Positions 25,719-34,225 of a DNA stretch of 64,000 nt are shown here, in pieces. The number at the start of each line of letters is the position of its first letter. Positions within the stretch are counted from its first letter, which is position 1. Source of the DNA: RYN-230 sp963770545. Lineage in GTDB: Bacteria; Actinomycetota; Actinomycetes; Streptosporangiales; Streptosporangiaceae. The stretch covers positions 310,001 to 374,000 of the forward strand of contig CAVYQF010000043.1 in assembly GCA_963770545.1 (NCBI GenBank), in the 5' to 3' direction. The notes beneath the pieces were generated by a model, which was not told where the DNA came from, searched no databases, and was given only the letters and a program-made list of their open reading frames with translations. A program made the position numbers and the translations under genes.

Positions 25719-27275
25719 TCAGACTGGGGGAATCCCATGGCGCCGTCTTGAGAATGAGCGATCCTTACCCGCGGCGGCCGCGAACCGGCGGATCAGCTCG
25801 GCCCGCAGCTCACCCGGCTGCACGATGTCGTCGATGACCAGTTCGCTGGCCAGCCTGACCACGTCGATATCCGCCTCGTACTCAGCCCGCAGCCGCTGCG
25901 TCTCCTGCTCCCGGTCGTCGGGGTCGGCCACCGCGGCCAGCTTGTTGAAGTACACGGCGTTGACGGCCGCGTCGGCCCCCATCACGGCAATCTTCGCGGT
26001 GGGCAGCGCCAGCGTGGCGTCCGGCTCGAACCCGGGCCCGGCCATCGCGTACAGGCCGGCCCCGTACGCCTTCCGCACCACCACGGAGATCTTCGGCACC
26101 GTGGCCTCAGCCACCGCGCTGATCATCTTCGCGCCGTGCCGGATGATGCCCTGCTTCTCCACCGACGTGCCGACCATGAAGCCCGGCACATCGGCCAGGA
26201 ACAGCAGTGGCACGTTGAACGCGTCGCACAGCTGGATGAACCGGGTGGCCTTGTCCGCCGAATCGACGAAGAGCACGCCGCCCTTGAACATCGGGTTGTT
26301 CGCGACCACCCCGGTCACCTGGCCGCCCAGCCGCGCGAACCCGATGGTCAGCTCCCGCGCCCACAGCGCGTGGATCTCGAAGAACGAGCCCTCGTCGACC
26401 AGCCCCCGGATGTAGCGGCGCATGTCGAAGGCCTGCCGCTCGCTGGCCGGGATCAGGGCGGCCAGGTCCACCGGTTCCGGCTGGCCCGCAGCGGCGACCG
26501 GCGGCGGCTGCTGCCAGTTCGCGGGCAGGTAGGACAGGTAGCGGCGGACCGCGCCCAGCGCGTCCTGCTCGTCAGGGGCGAGGTAGTGCCCGCAGCCGGA
26601 CACGGTGCAGTGCATCCGCGCCCCGCCCATCTCCTCCAGCGTGGTCTGCTCCCGGACCACCATCTCGACCATCCGGGGGCTGCCCAGGTACATCGACGCG
26701 TTGCCGTCCACCATGGCGACGAAGTCGCAGAACGCGGGGATGTAGGCCCCGCCCGCCGCGGACGGCCCGAACAGCGCGCAGACCTGGGGAATGGCGCCGG
26801 ACGCCCGCACCTGGGTGTGGAAGATCTTCCCGGCGCCGCGGCGCCCGGGGAACATGTCGACCTGATCGGTGATCCGGGCGCCCGCCGAGTCGACCAGGTA
26901 GATCATGGGCAGGCCGTCCACATAGGCCTTCTCGATGATGCGGATGATCTTCTCGACCGTGCGCGCCCCCCAGGAGCCCGCCTTGACCGTGGAGTCGTTG
27001 GCCATCAGCGCCACGGGGCGCCCGTCCACCAGCGCCGTCCCGGTGATCACCCCGTCCGCGGGCAGGCCGTCCGCGAGGGCGTTGGCGTACCGGCCGTCCT
27101 CGGTGAAGCTGCCGTCATCGACCAGCCCGGCGATCCGGGCCCGGGCGAACAGCTTGCCGGCCGCCTGGGCGGACTCGTGATACCGGGGCGCGCCGCCCTG
27201 CTCAACCCGGTCCCGCAGCGCGGCCAGCCCGTGGTCCGCGCCGTCGGGGTGCCCCGCCTCCTGCTGCTCTGCCAC
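25719..27275 (-). CDS. Acyl-CoA carboxylase beta subunit, MccB-like
   Basis: Biotin-dependent carboxyltransferase of 518 residues with two crotonase-fold halves. Marks: GPSAAGGAYIPAFCDFV and MYLGSPRMVE in the first half, and DVPGFMVGTSVEKQGIIRHGAKM in the second. EKQGIIRHGAK and YAMAGPGFEPD resemble methylcrotonyl-CoA carboxylase beta subunits rather than the propionyl-CoA type at 39457. It follows HMG-CoA lyase and an enoyl-CoA hydratase in one operon, which together match leucine breakdown. No alpha subunit lies in the operon; the biotinylated subunit at 46884 or one outside the window would be needed. Substrate is inferred from context. Confidence 0.85.
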   Translation of the reverse strand: MAEQQEAGHPDGADHGLAALRDRVEQGGAPRYHESAQAAGKLFARARIAGLVDDGSFTEDGRYANALADGLPADGVITGTALVDGRPVALMANDSTVKAGSWGARTVEKIIRIIEKAYVDGLPMIYLVDSAGARITDQVDMFPGRRGAGKIFHTQVRASGAIPQVCALFGPSAAGGAYIPAFCDFVAMVDGNASMYLGSPRMVEMVVREQTTLEEMGGARMHCTVSGCGHYLAPDEQDALGAVRRYLSYLPANWQQPPPVAAAGQPEPVDLAALIPASERQAFDMRRYIRGLVDEGSFFEIHALWARELTIGFARLGGQVTGVVANNPMFKGGVLFVDSADKATRFIQLCDAFNVPLLFLADVPGFMVGTSVEKQGIIRHGAKMISAVAEATVPKISVVVRKAYGAGLYAMAGPGFEPDATLALPTAKIAVMGADAAVNAVYFNKLAAVADPDDREQETQRLRAEYEADIDVVRLASELVIDDIVQPGELRAELIRRFAAAAGKDRSFSRRRHGIPPV

Positions 27276-27305
27276 CTGGGGAGCCTACCTCGGCCACGGT
27301 TTTCG

Positions 27306-28220
27306 TTAGAGAGCGATAGTGCGAGTCCGGGGGCCCGCCCGCAGAACCTGGGAGGGCAGCTGGCGGCCGATGATCCGTTCCGCCTCGGCGGCCGCGTCGA
27401 TCATCGCATCCAGGTCCACCCCGGTGGCCACGCCCATGTCCTCGACCATGTGGACGAACTCCTCGGTGGCGATGTTGCCGGTGGCCCCGGGCGCGTACGG
27501 GCAGCCGCCGAGCCCGCCGACCGAGGCGTCGAAATCGTCCACGCCCAGCTCCAGCGCGGCCAGCACGTTGGCCAGGCCGGTGCCCCGGGTGTTGTGGAAG
27601 TGCAGGTTCAGCGGGGTGTCCGGGTACGCCGAGCGGAACTCCCCGACCAGCTCGGTGACCCGGCGCGGGGTGGCCATCCCGGTGGTGTCGCCGAACGAGA
27701 TGGAGTCCGCCCCGTCGGCCACCGCCCGGCCGGCCACCGCCAGCACCCGGCTCACCGGCACGTCGCCCTCATACGGGCAGCCCCACGCGGTGGCCACCAC
27801 CACCTGGGCCGTGGCCCCCCGCCCGTGCGCCTCGCTGAGGATCACCGCGATGTCGTCGAGAGACTCCTGCGTGCTCCGGTTCACGTTCCGCCGGTTGTGC
27901 GTGTCCGAGGCGGACACCACGACCTCCACCTCGGTGAATCCCGCATCCAGGGCCCGCCGGGCGCCGCGCAGGTTCGGGGCCAGCGCCGAGTAGCGGACCG
28001 CGGCCGTGCGCTCGATGCCCCGCCACACCTGGTCGGCGTCGGCCATCTGCGGGATCGCGTCCGGCCGCACGAACGAGACGGCCTCGATCCGGGATACCCC
28101 GGTCTGGGAGAGGGCGTTGATGAGCTCGATCTTCGCCCCGGTGGGCACCGGATCCTCGTTCTGCAGTCCGTCCCGCGGCCCGACTTCCCGCAACGAAACG
28201 CGTCCAGGCAGATCGCTCAC
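27306..28220 (-). CDS. mvaB: Hydroxymethylglutaryl-CoA lyase
   Basis: TIM-barrel lyase that splits HMG-CoA into acetoacetate and acetyl-CoA, the last step of leucine breakdown. Metal-site and active-site marks are present: VSLREVGPRDGLQNE at the N-terminus, LHFHNTRGTGLAN, and the signature GGLGGCPYAPGATGN with the catalytic Cys. GTG 28220 is chosen because GGAGG lies seven bases upstream and it gives 304 residues, the family size; an ATG at 28325 adds a leader not seen in the family. It sits between the enoyl-CoA hydratase and the carboxyltransferase genes in the same direction. Confidence 0.93.
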   Translation of the reverse strand: MSDLPGRVSLREVGPRDGLQNEDPVPTGAKIELINALSQTGVSRIEAVSFVRPDAIPQMADADQVWRGIERTAAVRYSALAPNLRGARRALDAGFTEVEVVVSASDTHNRRNVNRSTQESLDDIAVILSEAHGRGATAQVVVATAWGCPYEGDVPVSRVLAVAGRAVADGADSISFGDTTGMATPRRVTELVGEFRSAYPDTPLNLHFHNTRGTGLANVLAALELGVDDFDASVGGLGGCPYAPGATGNIATEEFVHMVEDMGVATGVDLDAMIDAAAEAERIIGRQLPSQVLRAGPRTRTIAL

Positions 28221-28269
28221 TCCGTGGCCTCCGTCGTCGGTGGTGACTGCGGTCCGGGGGCGGCCGGGC

Positions 28270-29058
28270 TCATTCGCCCGGCCAGACGGGATCGCGCTTC
28301 TCGGTGAACGCCGCGATGCCCTCACGCCGGTCCGCGGACAGGGCGGCGGTCCGCCAGGCGGCGTCCTCGATGTCCAGCGCCGCGCTCAGGCCGACCCCCC
28401 AGCCCTGGCGCATGGCCCGCTTGGCGGCCCGCACGGCGACCGGGGAGTTGGCGGCGATGACGCCGGCCATCTCCAGCGCGGTGGCGTCCGCGGTCCCGGC
28501 CGGGACCAGCCGGTCGGCCAGCCCGATCCGCTCCGCCTCCGCGGCCCGCACCCGGCGGCCGGTGAGCAGCAGGTCGGCGGCCCGGCCCACGCCGAGCCTG
28601 CGCATGGACAGCTGGGTGCCACCACAGCCGGGCACCAGCCCGACCGTGGCCTCCGGCAAGCCGAACTGCGCGGTCTCGTCGGCCACCACCAGGTCACAGT
28701 TCAGCGCCAGCTCGCACCCGCCGCCCAGTGCGTACCCGTGCACGGCCGCAATCACCGGCTGCGGCAGGCGGAGCAGTTCCCCGAAGGCGGTGCGGAACAC
28801 GGCCCGCTGGGCCAGCCATTGCGCGTCGGTCATCAGCCGCCGTTCCTTGAGGTCGGCGCCGACGCAGAAGGCGCGGTCCCCCGTCGCGGTCAGCACGACG
28901 GCGCGGACCCCGGAGTCCGGGGCCAGCTCGGCACAGGTCTGCGCGAACCGGACCAGCATCACGGTATTCAGTGCGTTCAGCGCCTCGGGCCGGTCGAGCA
29001 CGATCTCGACGACCGGGCCCCGCCCGATCAGGTGCCTGCGGACCTCGATGCCATCCAT
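28270..29058 (-). CDS. Enoyl-CoA hydratase/isomerase family protein
   Basis: Crotonase-fold protein of 262 residues. The CoA-binding and oxyanion-hole regions are intact (RAFCVGADLKER; HGYALGGGCELAL), and the catalytic Glu pair lies in the region LPEATVGLVPGCGGTQ. In this operon, ahead of HMG-CoA lyase and a carboxyltransferase, methylglutaconyl-CoA hydration (leucine pathway) is the likely role, but substrate choice cannot be read from the sequence. First gene of the three-gene operon. Confidence 0.9.
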   Translation of the reverse strand: MDGIEVRRHLIGRGPVVEIVLDRPEALNALNTVMLVRFAQTCAELAPDSGVRAVVLTATGDRAFCVGADLKERRLMTDAQWLAQRAVFRTAFGELLRLPQPVIAAVHGYALGGGCELALNCDLVVADETAQFGLPEATVGLVPGCGGTQLSMRRLGVGRAADLLLTGRRVRAAEAERIGLADRLVPAGTADATALEMAGVIAANSPVAVRAAKRAMRQGWGVGLSAALDIEDAAWRTAALSADRREGIAAFTEKRDPVWPGE

Positions 29059-29137
29059 GAGCGCAGGCTAACCCGTGGCCGGCCGGTTCTCACCTTTGCC
29101 CTGGTGATTGTCCCGGGCCATTCCCGGGATTGGCGAC

Positions 29138-29656
29138 CTAACGGTCCTCGCGGGCCAGCCGCCGCTGCTCATCCTCGACTAGCTGGAACAGCGTGGTCTG
29201 GACCTGCTGCACGTCGGGGAGGGCGGCCAGGACCAGCTGGCCGTGCTCGCCCGCGGACTCCGCCACCAGCCGGCCGGTGCCGAGCAGGCGGTCGATGGGC
29301 CCCTGCGAGAACGAGACGTCGCTGATCCTGATCAGCGGGAAGTCCCGGCCGGACCGGGTCAGGATGCCGCTGCGAAGTTGCAGCCGCCGGGTAGTGAGCC
29401 GGTACGTGGTGGTCTTCCAGCGCAGTAGCGGGACACCGAAGGCCGCCACCGCCAGCAGAAAAGCGATGATCCCGACCGCGATCCGGCCGGTACCGGCCGC
29501 GCGGCCCGCTGGGATGATGATCAGCAGCGTCACCGCGCCGGCGATCACCACGACGAGGACCAGCGCGGGCCGCAGCAGAACCTTCCAGTGCGGGTGCAGC
29601 GTCAGCACGCGCCGCTCTCCCGGGGGAAGCTGGCCTTCCATGCTCATAGCGCACAT
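29138..29656 (-). CDS. Bacterial PH-domain membrane protein
   Basis: A 172-residue protein with two hydrophobic segments (about residues 31-50 and 59-77) followed by a bPH2/YdbS-like pleckstrin-homology domain (TTTYRLTTRRLQLRSGIL ... FPLIRISDVSF). Function unknown; such proteins sit on the cytoplasmic face of the membrane. Three ATG codons (29656, 29647, 29641) are possible starts and none has a clear ribosome site. Located between the leucine-type operon and birA, with no clear functional link. Confidence 0.8.
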   Translation of the reverse strand: MCAMSMEGQLPPGERRVLTLHPHWKVLLRPALVLVVVIAGAVTLLIIIPAGRAAGTGRIAVGIIAFLLAVAAFGVPLLRWKTTTYRLTTRRLQLRSGILTRSGRDFPLIRISDVSFSQGPIDRLLGTGRLVAESAGEHGQLVLAALPDVQQVQTTLFQLVEDEQRRLAREDR

Positions 29657-29749
29657 CGTGGCACGGAACGGGGGGTCGCGGACGAATGCGAACGCCAGGA
29701 CGGGCCCGACGTCTGCCGACCGCCACGACGCCGGCGAGCGTGGCCAAGG

Positions 29750-30553
29750 TCAGCGGACGTGCACGACGTCGCCCGCGCCGACCAGCGTGGTGCCCGGGCC
29801 GGTCCGGACCGCGAGCCGGCCGGTCTCGTCCACGTCGGTGGCCGTTCCGGTCAGCTGTTCCTGGCCGGGCAGTTCCACCCGGACTTCCCGCCCGACCGTG
29901 ACGCACCAGCGGAGGTACTCCGCGCGCAGGCCGGCCGGGTCCGGGCCGGCCGTCCACGCCGTGTAGCGGCTGGCCAGTTCGGTGAGGATCGCGGCCAGCA
30001 GGCGTTCGCGGTCCAGGCAGGCGGCGTTTTCCAGCAGCAGCGAGGTCGCGGTGGGGACCGGCAGCTCAGCCCGGGTGAGGGTGACGTTGAGCCCTATACC
30101 GGCCACGACCGCGTCGCCGTGCGCCTCGGCCAGGATCCCGGCGACCTTACGGCCGTCCACGAGCACGTCGTTGGGCCACTTCAGGGTGGCGGTGACGCCG
30201 GCCTCGGCGCGCAACGCGGCCGCTACCGCGATCCCGGTGAGCAGCGGCAGCCAGGCCCGGGCGGCGGGCGCCACGGTCACCGGGCGGAGCAGCACGGAGA
30301 ACACCAGCGCGGCCCGCGGCGGGCTGGACCAGGACCGGCCCAGCCGGCCCCGGCCCGCGCTCTGCGTCTCGGCCGCCAGCACCAGCCCCTCGGCCGCGCC
30401 CGCCTGGGCCTCCGCCAGCAGGTCGGCGTTGGTGGAGCCGGTTTCGCTGGCCACCCGGATGTCCCGCCACAGGCTGCCGGGGCGGACCAGCCGGGCGCCG
30501 AGGGCGGCGGCGTCGAGCGGCGGCCGCTGCAGCGCCGCCTCAGAAAGGGCCAT
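29750..30553 (-). CDS. birA: Biotin-[acetyl-CoA-carboxylase] ligase
   Basis: Biotin protein ligase of 267 residues, which makes biotinyl-AMP and attaches biotin to the lysine of carrier domains, such as EAMKM in the alpha subunit encoded at 46884-48645. Motifs: TGSTNADLLAEA, the ATP loop AGRGRLGRSWSS and KWPNDVLVDGRKVAGI. The N-terminal DNA-binding domain of repressor-type BirA is absent, so it is a class I enzyme without repressor role. The C-terminal SH3-like domain is present. Confidence 0.93.
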   Translation of the reverse strand: MALSEAALQRPPLDAAALGARLVRPGSLWRDIRVASETGSTNADLLAEAQAGAAEGLVLAAETQSAGRGRLGRSWSSPPRAALVFSVLLRPVTVAPAARAWLPLLTGIAVAAALRAEAGVTATLKWPNDVLVDGRKVAGILAEAHGDAVVAGIGLNVTLTRAELPVPTATSLLLENAACLDRERLLAAILTELASRYTAWTAGPDPAGLRAEYLRWCVTVGREVRVELPGQEQLTGTATDVDETGRLAVRTGPGTTLVGAGDVVHVR

Positions 30554-30582
30554 GACATCCCATGATCCCAGGTTGCCGGACC

Positions 30583-30707
30583 CCTGAGGCGCCCGGACCC
30601 TGAGGCGGCCGGACCCTGAGGCGGCCGGACCCCTAAGCCCACCAGACCCCCAGCCCGCCAGACCCCTAAGCCCGCCAGACCCCTAAGCCCGCCAGACCCC
30701 GGCCTGG
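30583..30707. repeat. Tandem GC-rich repeats upstream of birA
   Basis: Seven or so imperfect units of 17-19 bases: CCGGACCCTGAGGCGG in the first half and CCAGACCCCTAAGCCCG in the second. They lie directly upstream of birA, with no coding potential. The unit drifts gradually, as expected from local slippage. Confidence 0.75.
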
Positions 30708-30784
30708 CGCTCCTGGCCCAGTACCCCCGCCCGAATCACGCCCAGCCCAGCCCTGCGTGTGCCGAATCCGTCGTCAGGGCAGCG

Positions 30785-30915
30785 CCTACCGCACACAATC
30801 GGCCCACTCTCCAAAGTGGCGAGGTGATTGTGTGCGCAACCCGCTGTCAGAGCAGCGGGTTGCGCACACAACTCCCGAACCCCGTGTCCTGGCAGCGGTT
30901 TGCGCACACAATCAC
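30785..30915. repeat. Inverted-repeat array with 19-bp perfect hairpin
   Basis: TTGTGTGCGCAACCCGCTG (30828-30846) and its exact reverse complement (30853-30871) form a hairpin with a 6-base loop. A further copy, CAGCGGTTTGCGCACACAA, is at 30893-30911, and a shorter GCACACAATC at 30791-30800. The array lies between the 3' end of the MFS gene (30928) and the birA upstream region. Terminator, protein-binding site or dispersed repeat are all possible. Confidence 0.8.
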
Positions 30916-30927
30916 TCGGGTTGGCGG

Positions 30928-32388
30928 CTACGCGTCGCGGGCACCACCCGGGTCCACGGCGGCTGGGCTCACACCGACCGGAACAGTGCCCGCCGCGGTG
31001 GGTACCGCAGTCACGGGCCTCTGGGCCGGGCGGGCGGCCAGCATCCGGGCCAGGGCCAGGACGCCGCCGGCCACCGCCACGGCGGCCAGGACCACGAACG
31101 TCGCCGACACTGCGTGCGCGGACACCAGGGTGAACGCCGCGTGCTCCGCCGGGCTGCTGGGCAGCGGCCCGGCCTGGTTCAGGTACAGCGTCCCGAAGGT
31201 GGCCACCCCGATCACGATGGCCAGCTGGTTCACGGTGACGACCACGCCGGTGGCGTCGGCCGCGTCGGCGACCGGCACCCGCATCAGCACCGCGGTCATC
31301 AGCGGGCTGAACGCCGCAGCCATCCCGGCGCCAGTCAGGGCCAGGGCCAGGTAGAGCAGAACCCCGCCGGTCCCGCCGCCGTGCAGCAGCCCGGCCGCGC
31401 ACAGCAGGCCGGCCGCGTAGGCGGCGAAGCCCGCGATGATCAGGGCCCCGTGCCACTGCCGGGGCAGCCGCTGCCAGTTGAGGCTGACCAGCGCGAAGGT
31501 GGCTGCCGAGGGGGCGAAGATGAGCCCGGCCCGGAGCGGGGTGTCGCCCAGCCCGCCCTGCAGGTGCAGGGCCAGCGCGAAGAAGAACCCGCCGAACACC
31601 GCCATGGTCACGAACAGGGCGGCCACACCCATCGCGACTCCGGGCAGGCTCAGCACCCGGCCCGGGATCAGCGGCGAGCCGCCGCGGGCCTCGACCCGGC
31701 GCTCCACGATGGCGAACAGCCCGAACAGGACCGCGCTTCCGGCCAGGCAGATCCAGCCCCACACAGGCCAGTGCTCAGGCTGGCCCAGGACCAGCGGCAG
31801 CACCAGGGCCACCGAGGCCGGGGTGAGCAGGGCCAGACCGGCCGGGTCCAGGCCCCGGCCGCGGTCCCCGGCGCCGTGCGGCAGCAGCCGCCCGCCCGTG
31901 GCGAGCAGGGCCACGCCGATCGGGACGTTGATGAGGAAGACGGCCCGCCAGCCGCTGCCGAACAGGTTCGCGGTCACCAGCAGCCCGCCGACGATCTGCC
32001 CGGCGACCGCCCCGCCCGCGATGACCGCGGCGTACAGCCGCATCGCGCCGGCCCGGGAGGTCCCGGTGAACGTGCGCTGGATCAGGCTGAGCACCTGCGG
32101 GATCATGGCCGCGGCGCCCGCGCCCTGGATGAACCGCAGGGCGATCAGCATGCCCGTGGAGGTGGCCAGGCCGCAGCCGAGCGAGGCCAGGGTGAACAGG
32201 GCCAGCCCGGCCAGGAACATCCGGCGGTGCCCGACTATGTCGCCGAGCCGGGCCCCGGTGACCAGCAGCACCGCGTAGGTGATGACGTAGCCGGCGATGA
32301 CCAGCTGCAGCCCGGCGCCGGACGCGTGCAGATCCGCGTGGATGGCGGGGGCCGCGACGTTCACCACGGAGGCGTCCAGGACCGCCAT
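30928..32388 (-). CDS. MFS drug-efflux transporter, DHA2 type
   Basis: Proton-coupled efflux permease of the 14-helix DHA2 group. Motif C-like and motif A regions are visible: MAVLDASVVNVAAPAI in helix 1, GARLGDIVGHRRMFLAG after helix 2, and LRFIQGAGAAAMIPQVLSLI. The ATG at 32388 falls inside helix 1, and the same frame continues upstream with TAPRALLAIVLAGQF, so the true start is earlier. No usual start codon exists in that frame. An ATG at 32543 in the next frame (MTDQTTVTRDHGAAGR) is a likely N-terminus, implying a one-base frameshift near 32455-32475. It is divergent from an HTH regulator, with two identical palindromes between them, so transport is probably induced by substrate. Confidence 0.85.
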   Translation of the reverse strand: MAVLDASVVNVAAPAIHADLHASGAGLQLVIAGYVITYAVLLVTGARLGDIVGHRRMFLAGLALFTLASLGCGLATSTGMLIALRFIQGAGAAAMIPQVLSLIQRTFTGTSRAGAMRLYAAVIAGGAVAGQIVGGLLVTANLFGSGWRAVFLINVPIGVALLATGGRLLPHGAGDRGRGLDPAGLALLTPASVALVLPLVLGQPEHWPVWGWICLAGSAVLFGLFAIVERRVEARGGSPLIPGRVLSLPGVAMGVAALFVTMAVFGGFFFALALHLQGGLGDTPLRAGLIFAPSAATFALVSLNWQRLPRQWHGALIIAGFAAYAAGLLCAAGLLHGGGTGGVLLYLALALTGAGMAAAFSPLMTAVLMRVPVADAADATGVVVTVNQLAIVIGVATFGTLYLNQAGPLPSSPAEHAAFTLVSAHAVSATFVVLAAVAVAGGVLALARMLAARPAQRPVTAVPTAAGTVPVGVSPAAVDPGGARDA

Positions 32389-32564
32389 GAACTGCCCGGC
32401 GAGGACGATGGCCAGCAGGGCACGCGGCGCGGTCAGCCGGTCCGGAGCCCGGCCATCGAGGAGCCCGGCAGGCCGGCGGCCCGGCGGAACCCGGAGCGGC
32501 CAGCAGCCCCGTGGTCGCGGGTTACGGTGGTTTGGTCTGTCATGCCCCCGAGCATGCCGGGACC

Positions 32565-32608
32565 TTTATCCTGGTACCAGGAGCCTACTTATCCTGGTAC
32601 CAGGAGCA
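32565..32608. promoter_or_regulatory. Twin palindromic operators between MFS and HTH genes
   Basis: TTATCCTGGTACCAGGAGC occurs twice. Its core CCTGGTACCAGG, a perfect 12-bp palindrome, lies at 32570-32581 and 32593-32604, with centres 23 bases apart. The sites lie just upstream of the probable transporter start (ATG 32543) and before the regulator gene, so binding of the regulator to them is the natural prediction. Confidence 0.7.
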
Positions 32609-32645
32609 CCTGGCACCGGCCCCGGCTCCCCGGCATGATGGGGTG

Positions 32646-33581
32646 ATGACCGCCATGACGACCAACGGGAACGGCTCGCGCCGCGCTGAGCTGGCGGCGT
32701 TCCTGCGCAGCCGCCGGGAGCGGATCAGCCCCGAGCAGGTGGGGCTGCCCCCGGGGCTGCGTCGCCGGACCCCCGGGCTGCGCCGGGAGGAGGTCGCCCA
32801 GCTGGCCGGGGTGGGCGTCACCTGGTACACCTGGCTCGAGCAGGGCCGCCCGATCAAGGCCAGCGCCCAGGTGCTCGGCGCGGTGGCCGAGACGCTCCGG
32901 CTCGATCAGGCCGAGCGGCAGCACCTGTACCGGCTGGCCGATATCGCCGAAGCGGCCAGCGCGCCCGGGGTCACGGGGAACACCTGCGAGCAGGTGCCGC
33001 CGGACGTCCAGGGCATCATGGACAGCCTGGTGCCGCTTCCGGCCTCGGTGCTGAACGAGCGGTATGACCTGCTCGGCTGGAATGCGGCGTACGCCGCACT
33101 GTGGCCCGGGCTGATCGGCGCCCAGCCGGGCGAGCGCAACATCTTGTGGCAGAACTTCACTCATCCCGACTGCTGCCACCCCTACGTCAGCCGGCACGAG
33201 CAGCTCGGCCGGCTGGTCGCCCAGTTCCGGGGCAACTACGGGCGGCACATCGGCGAGCCCGCGTGGACCAGCCTGATCCGCCGCCTCCAGGGAGCCAGCC
33301 CGCACTTCGCCCGGCTGTGGGAAGAGCACGACGTGGCCAACCCCGTCACCTACCTCAAGATCTTCCGCCACCCGGCGTTCCCGCGGCTGGCCATGACGAG
33401 CACCAGCCTCGGCGTGCTGGCCGTGCCCTGCACCCGGATGGTCGTGTACACGCCCGCGGACGACGAATGCCGGGCCGCGATCGGCCAGCTGCTGGCCGGC
33501 GAGGGCGCGGGCGCCCAGTTCCCCTGCGCGCCCGCCCACCGCCAGCGCCGCGCCGAGCTCGCCGCCGCCTCCGCCGTCTGA
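32646..33581 (+). CDS. XRE-type HTH regulator with MmyB-like ligand domain
   Basis: About 311 residues: an XRE helix-turn-helix (about 10-85, with RRTPGLRREEVAQLAGVG and WYTWLEQGR) followed by a PAS-like MmyB ligand-binding domain (NERYDLLGWNAAYAALWP ... NILWQNFTHPD). Members of this family often sit next to a transporter or reductase gene they control and sense small molecules. The ATG at 32646 is preferred to the frame opening at 32511, which runs through the palindromic operators. Divergent from the MFS transporter. Confidence 0.88.
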   Translation: MTAMTTNGNGSRRAELAAFLRSRRERISPEQVGLPPGLRRRTPGLRREEVAQLAGVGVTWYTWLEQGRPIKASAQVLGAVAETLRLDQAERQHLYRLADIAEAASAPGVTGNTCEQVPPDVQGIMDSLVPLPASVLNERYDLLGWNAAYAALWPGLIGAQPGERNILWQNFTHPDCCHPYVSRHEQLGRLVAQFRGNYGRHIGEPAWTSLIRRLQGASPHFARLWEEHDVANPVTYLKIFRHPAFPRLAMTSTSLGVLAVPCTRMVVYTPADDECRAAIGQLLAGEGAGAQFPCAPAHRQRRAELAAASAV

Positions 33582-33633
33582 CCCGGCGTCGGGCGAATCC
33601 GCCGCAATTCCAGCGGCACGATCCTGGCCCAGA

Positions 33634-34089
33634 TCAGCGGCCTCCAGGCGTCGCTACCAGCCTGCGGCGGCCACCGTAACGGGGCGCGGGGCACTGGCGA
33701 GTGCCCCGACCGGCCATGGCCTTGCAGAGCCCGGCCTGTCGTCGATTACTGCTGAGTGTCTGGGAGACAGGTTCGGCGATGACGATCTGGGGTGCGTCAG
33801 CGCGGCAGCCCCAGGCGATCCCATCGTAGGTGGTCAGAAATTCATCAATCCCTAAGCAGAGAAGCCATGGACCCCGGGCCTCGAAGTCCTGGTCTGTTCT
33901 TCCGCCCCGGCTCCGCAAGCGTTCGAGTTCCTCAGGCTTGGCCGCGTCCTCAGCGTCGACAAGTTCTTGCGGTGAGGCGATCCGCGCCAGGGCCCGCAGT
34001 CTCCTCAGCTCACGTACCGGTATCTGTACCTGCGGTTCGCCCGAGCCAGCATCCGGACTGGGCGCGGGACCAGTTGGCTGGACCGTCAC
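33634..34089 (-). CDS. Hypothetical protein
   Basis: GTG at 34089 has an excellent ribosome site (AAGGAGG, six bases upstream), which argues for real translation. Residues 1-60 are charged and probably helical (VQIPVRELRRLRALARIAS, EELERLRSRGG), then a short hydrophobic patch (WLLCLGIDEFLTTYDGIAW). The last 35 residues are basic and of low complexity and may be out of frame or decayed. No family recognised. It lies in an accessory pocket and diverges from the gene at 34226. Confidence 0.5.
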   Translation of the reverse strand: MTVQPTGPAPSPDAGSGEPQVQIPVRELRRLRALARIASPQELVDAEDAAKPEELERLRSRGGRTDQDFEARGPWLLCLGIDEFLTTYDGIAWGCRADAPQIVIAEPVSQTLSSNRRQAGLCKAMAGRGTRQCPAPRYGGRRRLVATPGGR

Positions 34090-34225
34090 GGTAGCCCTCC
34101 TTCACGGGGGAAGTCTGGATGGGCTGCTTGAGCACGTCAAGGCTACTCCCGTCACCGGATCCGGCCGACGTAAGGAAGCCCGGCGCGCCGCGCGCGAGGA
34201 CCGTCTCCCCCGCTACGGAGGCTGG

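Noticed and set aside
26136..28307. Very long open frame (over 700 codons) on the plus strand
   Set aside because: It runs antisense to the HMG-CoA lyase and carboxyltransferase genes, is rich in Arg, Gly and Pro, and lacks a ribosome site. This is a typical shadow in GC-rich DNA.
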